Shown here piece by piece: positions 36,047 through 39,395 of a DNA stretch of 39,395 bases; positions within the stretch are counted from its first letter, which is position 1; each line of letters begins with the position of its first letter. The notes below the pieces were generated by a model. That model was not told the DNA's origin. It worked only from the letters and a program-made list of their open reading frames with translations, and ran no database searches. The stretch lies in assembly GCF_000374445.1 (NCBI RefSeq), contig NZ_KB894450.1, positions 1 to 39,395 of the forward strand. Reading direction: 5' to 3'. A program made the translations under genes and the position numbers. Source of the stretch: Actinokineospora enzanensis DSM 44649. GTDB taxonomy: Bacteria > Actinomycetota > Actinomycetes > Mycobacteriales > Pseudonocardiaceae.

Positions 36047-37000
36047 TCAGGCGGCCAGTTCGCGCGCGCGGCAGGCCCGCACGAACTCGCCTGCCTGCCG
36101 GATCGCCAGCCTGCCCTCCGGCAGGATCGCGGCGAACGCCGGGAACACGTGCACCTGGCCGGGCCAGACGCGCAGGTCGCAGTGCGCCCCGGCGGCGGTC
36201 AGCGCGGCCGCCAGGCGCTCCGCGTCGGCTAAGAGGCACTCCGCGCCGCCCACCTGGATCAGCGTCGGCGGCCAGCGCCGCTTGGTACCGCGGAACACGT
36301 CCAGCCGCGGGTGGTCGACGCCCAGCTCGCCCGCGTAGAGCGCGGCGACCTCACGGGCGCGCGCGGGCGGGATGTACGGGTCGCGCCGGGCGGCGTCCCG
36401 GGCGTCGAGATCCGCACAGGTCAGGTCCAGGAACGGGGAGAACAGCACGGCCGCGCCGGGCATCGCCGCACGACGCCGGGTCAGCTCGGCCAGTAGGCCC
36501 GCGACCAGGTGGCCACCCGCCGAGTCGCCCGCCATGACCACCTGCTGGGCGGTGTAGCCCTGGTCGAGCAGCCAATGGAACGCGGCCAGCGCGTCGTCGG
36601 CCGCCGCCGGGTATGGGTGCTCGGGGGCGCGGCGGTAGTCCAGGAGCAGCACGGGCAGTCCGGACGCCTGCGACAGCGCGCCCGCGAGGTGCCGGTGGGT
36701 GCGCAGCGAGCCGAGCACGAAACCGCCGCCATGCAGGTAGAGCAGCACGCCCGCGCGTTCGTCGGCCTCGCGCGCGGTCAGCCACAGGCCGGTGACGTCG
36801 CCGTAGCCGTGCACGGCCGAGACCGCGCGCACGCGGGTGCCGCGCGGCAGCGGAGCGACGCTGACTGCCTCGTACGCCTCGCGCAACGCGCGCAGCTGCC
36901 CGCCGCGCAACGAGAGCCGGTCGGCCAGCGGGCGCACGCCAGCGAGCAGGAACCGTGCCAGCGCCCTAGCCCGCACGCTGGGTCCCGGCAGCTCGGCCAT
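36047..37000 (-). CDS. HSL-family alpha/beta hydrolase (esterase)
   Basis: 317 residues from ATG 37000; an in-frame GTG at 37039 would add 13. The oxyanion-hole motif HGGGF (90-94), the nucleophile elbow GDSAGG (Ser160), DYRRAPEHPYPAA and the closing catalytic region (LLADAERLA for the acid side, VHVFPAF for the His) mark the hormone-sensitive-lipase type IV esterases. It hydrolyses short-chain acyl esters in the cytoplasm; substrate unknown. It is divergent from the FAD oxidase gene, with about 75 bases between starts. Confidence 0.92.
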   Translation of the reverse strand: MAELPGPSVRARALARFLLAGVRPLADRLSLRGGQLRALREAYEAVSVAPLPRGTRVRAVSAVHGYGDVTGLWLTAREADERAGVLLYLHGGGFVLGSLRTHRHLAGALSQASGLPVLLLDYRRAPEHPYPAAADDALAAFHWLLDQGYTAQQVVMAGDSAGGHLVAGLLAELTRRRAAMPGAAVLFSPFLDLTCADLDARDAARRDPYIPPARAREVAALYAGELGVDHPRLDVFRGTKRRWPPTLIQVGGAECLLADAERLAAALTAAGAHCDLRVWPGQVHVFPAFAAILPEGRLAIRQAGEFVRACRARELAA

Positions 37001-37075
37001 GGCAACCCCCGACCGGACGTCGGTAGTGACGCCCACCACACCAACTGTAGGTCAGAGATCAGCGCATCGCCTACG

Positions 37076-38473
37076 GTGACAGCTGTGGGCGCGTCGTTGC
37101 TCGACCAGCTGCGGACCATCCTCGGCGCGGACGGGGTGGTCACCGATCCCGATGTCACCGCGGGCTACCGGCGCGACATGATGCCGCTGGCCCCGCACGG
37201 CGAGCCGCTGGCCGTCGTGCTGCCGCGCACCACCGAACAGGTGCAGGAGATCGTGCGGGCCTGCGCCCGGCACGGCACCCCGATCGTGCCGCGCGGCGCG
37301 GGCAGTGGCCTCTCGGGCGCCGCCAACGCCGTGGACGGCTGCGTGGTGATGGTCCTGACCAGGATGAACGCCATCCTGGAGATCGATCCCGACAACCGGC
37401 TGGCGGTCGTCGAACCCGGCGTGGTCAACCTGGACCTACGGGACGCGGTCGCCAAGCACTGCCTGTTTTACCCGCCGGACCCGTCCAGCTACGACTGGTG
37501 CACGATCGGCGGCAACCTGGCCACCAACGCGGGCGGCCTGTGCTGCGTGAAGTACGGGGTCACCACCGACTCGGTGCTCGGCCTGGAGGTCGTGCTGGCC
37601 GACGGGGAGCTGCTGCGCACCGGCAGGCGCACCGTGAAGGGCGTCGCGGGCTACGACCTGACCAGGCTGTTCGTCGGCAGCGAGGGCACCCTGGGCGTGA
37701 TCACCCGGGCCACCCTGGCGCTGCGCCCGCTGCCGCAGGCCCCCGGCACGCTGGTCGCCGCGTTCGGCTCCACCGCCGCCGCGGGCGCGGCGGTCAGCCG
37801 GGTGATCCGCGAGGGGATCGTGCCGTCCCTGATGGAGATCATGGACGCGGTGTCGATCGCGGCCGTGGAGACCCACCTGAAGACCGAGCTCGGCGCGGGC
37901 CGGGGCTGCGCGGCGCTGCTGATCTGCCAGTCCGACGCGGGCGGCGAGGCGGCCCGGCGCGAGCTGGCCGCGATCGGGCAGGCCTGCCGGGACTGCGGTG
38001 CCGAGCTGGCGTACACCACGTATGACCTGGCCGAGGGGCAGATGTTCCTGACCGCGCGGCGGGCCGTGCTGCCCGCGCTGGAGGTCTACGGCGCCTGGAT
38101 GACCGACGACGTGTGCGTGCCGCGCACCCGGATCGCCGAGCTGATCGAGGGCTGCGCGCGGGTGAGCGAGGAGGTGGGGTTGCGGGTCGCCGTGGTCGGC
38201 CACGCGGGCGACGGCAATATGCACCCGACCATCGTCTACGACCCGACCTCGCCCGATGACCTGGTGCTGGCCCGGCGCGCGTTCGACCAGATCCTGGAGA
38301 TCGGCCTCGGCCTTGGCGGCACGGTGACCGGGGAGCACGGCATCGGCAAGGTCAGACGCGAGTGGTTGGTCCGCGAGATCGGTCCGATCGGACTGCGTAC
38401 GCATCGCGCGCTCAAGGCCGCCCTTGACCCCGCCGGGTTGTTCAATCCCGGATCGATGTTCGCTCTACAGTGA
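37076..38473 (+). CDS. FAD-linked oxidase, GlcD/D-2-hydroxyacid dehydrogenase-like
   Basis: 465 residues from GTG 37076 (GTG 37085 is an alternative). The PCMH-type FAD domain has PIVPRGAGSGLSGAANA, TIGGNLATNAGGLCCVKYG and GSEGTLGVITRATL. The C-terminal cap has the metal/substrate site VVGHAGDGNMHPTI and TVTGEHGIGKVRREW. These match the glycolate/D-lactate/D-2-hydroxyglutarate dehydrogenase family, which transfers electrons from 2-hydroxyacids to FAD. The longer upstream frame overlaps the esterase gene antisense and is not coding. No partner GlcE/GlcF subunit is seen. Confidence 0.93.
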   Translation: MTAVGASLLDQLRTILGADGVVTDPDVTAGYRRDMMPLAPHGEPLAVVLPRTTEQVQEIVRACARHGTPIVPRGAGSGLSGAANAVDGCVVMVLTRMNAILEIDPDNRLAVVEPGVVNLDLRDAVAKHCLFYPPDPSSYDWCTIGGNLATNAGGLCCVKYGVTTDSVLGLEVVLADGELLRTGRRTVKGVAGYDLTRLFVGSEGTLGVITRATLALRPLPQAPGTLVAAFGSTAAAGAAVSRVIREGIVPSLMEIMDAVSIAAVETHLKTELGAGRGCAALLICQSDAGGEAARRELAAIGQACRDCGAELAYTTYDLAEGQMFLTARRAVLPALEVYGAWMTDDVCVPRTRIAELIEGCARVSEEVGLRVAVVGHAGDGNMHPTIVYDPTSPDDLVLARRAFDQILEIGLGLGGTVTGEHGIGKVRREWLVREIGPIGLRTHRALKAALDPAGLFNPGSMFALQ

Positions 38474-38520
38474 GGCGGGAAGCGGAGAAGATCACCACAC
38501 GATGCCGACGGGTCGAGACC

Positions 38521-39117
38521 ATGGACCAGCAGCAATACGCCACCGCAACCGAGATCTGCCTGCGCCTGTCCGGCAGGCTCCCCGACGACGTGCTCGGCGC
38601 CGTGCAGGCGCACTGCTTCGCGGGCGAGGACGAGATGGCCATCGCCGCCCTGCTGCTCAACCTGCAGTACGAGGGCGTGCCGATCACCGCGGAGGAGGCT
38701 GCGCTGATCCGGGTCCTGCTCGACGACCCGCACGATCCGGAGCTGGCCGAGGTGACCGTGGTGGACAGCCCGCCCACGCTGGCCTACCGGTTCAGCCCGA
38801 CCGCCCCGGCTGACGCCCCGGACCCGGCTGGCGCCGATCGGGCGATCACCGCCGAGGCCGCCCTGGTCGGCGGCAGGCGGGTGCGGCGGGCCTGGCGGGA
38901 GCCGCTGCCGGAAGCGGCGAACCCGGCCACCTGGGTGTACCTGGTGCAGGTGCCGCCAGGGGTGGACGAGCTGCGTGCGCGCAGCGCGATCAGTTCCCGG
39001 CTGTGGGTGCACCGGCAGGAGAAGTGGCCGGTCGAGGTGATGGTGGAGGGTCGGCTGCTGCCGCCCTACCAGGCGGCCGCGGTCACCGCCGCGCACCAGA
39101 TCTGGGCGGCGGCGTAG
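38521..39117 (+). CDS. Hypothetical protein
   Basis: 198 residues from ATG 38521. A GTG at 38470 overlaps the previous stop and would add 17 basic residues, so coupling is possible. An N-terminal helical part (DDVLGAVQAHCFAGEDEMAIAALLLNLQYEGVPITAEEAALIRVLLDD) is followed by a mixed alpha/beta part with WVYLVQVPPGVDE, RAWREPLPEA and a final helix (AAAVTAAHQIWAAA). No signal peptide, membrane helix or catalytic motif is recognisable. It is probably cotranscribed with the FAD oxidase. Confidence 0.7.
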   Translation: MDQQQYATATEICLRLSGRLPDDVLGAVQAHCFAGEDEMAIAALLLNLQYEGVPITAEEAALIRVLLDDPHDPELAEVTVVDSPPTLAYRFSPTAPADAPDPAGADRAITAEAALVGGRRVRRAWREPLPEAANPATWVYLVQVPPGVDELRARSAISSRLWVHRQEKWPVEVMVEGRLLPPYQAAAVTAAHQIWAAA

Positions 39118-39153
39118 GCGCTGTCCTGCAAGTCCGGCACGCGCTATCCGCGC

Positions 39154-39240
39154 CCGCGCGGCCTCTGGCCGCACGGGCGGAAAGCCCAAGTACAACCCGG
39201 TACGTGCGGCTTCCCGCCCGCACGCCCAGAGACCACGCGG
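39154..39240. repeat. Long imperfect hairpin repeat between genes
   Basis: The arm at 39154-39186 pairs with 39207-39240; pairing continues inward through CAAGTAC and GTACGTG with one mismatch, leaving a loop of about six bases. In all, about 40 base pairs with scattered mismatches. It lies between the hypothetical gene (ends 39117) and a convergent gene (ends 39286), so it can end transcription both ways. The size and sequence suggest a dispersed intergenic repeat. Confidence 0.65.
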
Positions 39241-39279
39241 ATCACGAATCCCGCGCACCAGACTTACCGGACAGCGCCT

Positions 39280-39294
39280 AACCGCTCAGCGGTT
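39280..39294. repeat. Perfect short palindrome over a stop codon
   Basis: AACCGCT-C-AGCGGTT spans the stop of the partial minus-strand gene. It could form a small hairpin at the end of that message. Confidence 0.35.
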
Positions 39295-39395
39295 GGTCTC
39301 GCGCCTGCGCTCGGCGCGGGCCTTGAGCATCTCGATGATGATCGGGATGACCGAGATCAGCACGATCAGGACCAGCATGGCTTCGAGGTTCTTGT
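39286..39395 (-). CDS. C-terminal end of a membrane protein, possibly DedA/VTT family
   Basis: The minus-strand frame that ends with TGA at 39286-39288 is open to the window edge (36 codons). It reads NLEAMLVLIVLISVIPIIIE, a transmembrane helix, then a basic cytoplasmic tail (LKARAERRRETNR). A last helix with internal Pro followed by E-x-L-K/R-x-R is common in DedA-family proteins. With only the tail visible the family is tentative. Confidence 0.5.
   Translation of the reverse strand, partial: KNLEAMLVLIVLISVIPIIIEMLKARAERRRETNR

Overview
The window is high-GC DNA from an actinobacterium. The evidence is the codon bias (third positions almost all G/C), many GTG starts, four-base start/stop overlaps, a dnaK-grpE-dnaJ-hspR operon with HspR-type inverted repeats, DUF2510 and MerR-type HspR proteins, and type VII secretion substrates. 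Protein resemblances recalled from memory suggest a Pseudonocardiales genome (Actinokineospora/Saccharothrix-like). That placement is an inference. Most of the window is chromosomal housekeeping and stress genes, with one accessory toxin locus at the left end.

1-6.0 kb: the window opens in the start of a minus-strand thioredoxin-like (NHL-repeat family) gene and a solitary Phd-type antitoxin. A minus-strand operon follows (read from 4770 down to 479): a YbaB-like protein, an EspC-like small secretion protein, a 635-residue WXG100-type polymorphic toxin with a Pro/Thr linker, a putative immunity protein, a free-standing second copy of the toxin domain, and a second, paralogous immunity protein. 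Four consecutive junctions overlap by 1-4 bases. An ADP-ribosylglycohydrolase lies just upstream on the same strand. No secretion-machine genes are present, so export would rely on an ESX apparatus encoded elsewhere.

6.2-13.5 kb: a three-gene polar amino acid ABC importer; a large beta-helix membrane protein followed by an SRPBCC protein; and a DUF4097-type lipoprotein followed by a TetR regulator. Several strong hairpins separate these units.

13.5-24.5 kb: the chaperone regulon. dnaK-grpE-dnaJ-hspR is preceded by one good and one degenerate HAIR element. clpB, 3 kb downstream, has its own near-perfect HAIR. Between the two lie a flavohaemoglobin-like protein, a PPOX-fold protein and a MarR regulator. 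Upstream of clpB is a cluster of DnaA-box sequences, three of them exact and spaced exactly 21 bp apart. A strong terminator follows clpB.

24.5-31.6 kb: an SDR converges on a minus operon DUF2784 - SpoU/TrmH methyltransferase - GH76-like glycosidase - SDR. Next come scramblase-like gene - pyrE, a 58-residue small protein, and a LacI regulator divergent from a P-loop nucleoside/sugar kinase with a LacI-type operator between them.

31.6-39.4 kb: a VOC protein, a DedA membrane protein, a MarR-regulated DHA2 efflux pump with an unusual C-terminal beta-sandwich tail, an HSL-type esterase divergent from a GlcD-like FAD oxidase, an unknown protein, a long hairpin repeat, and the 3' end of another small membrane protein (possibly DedA family).
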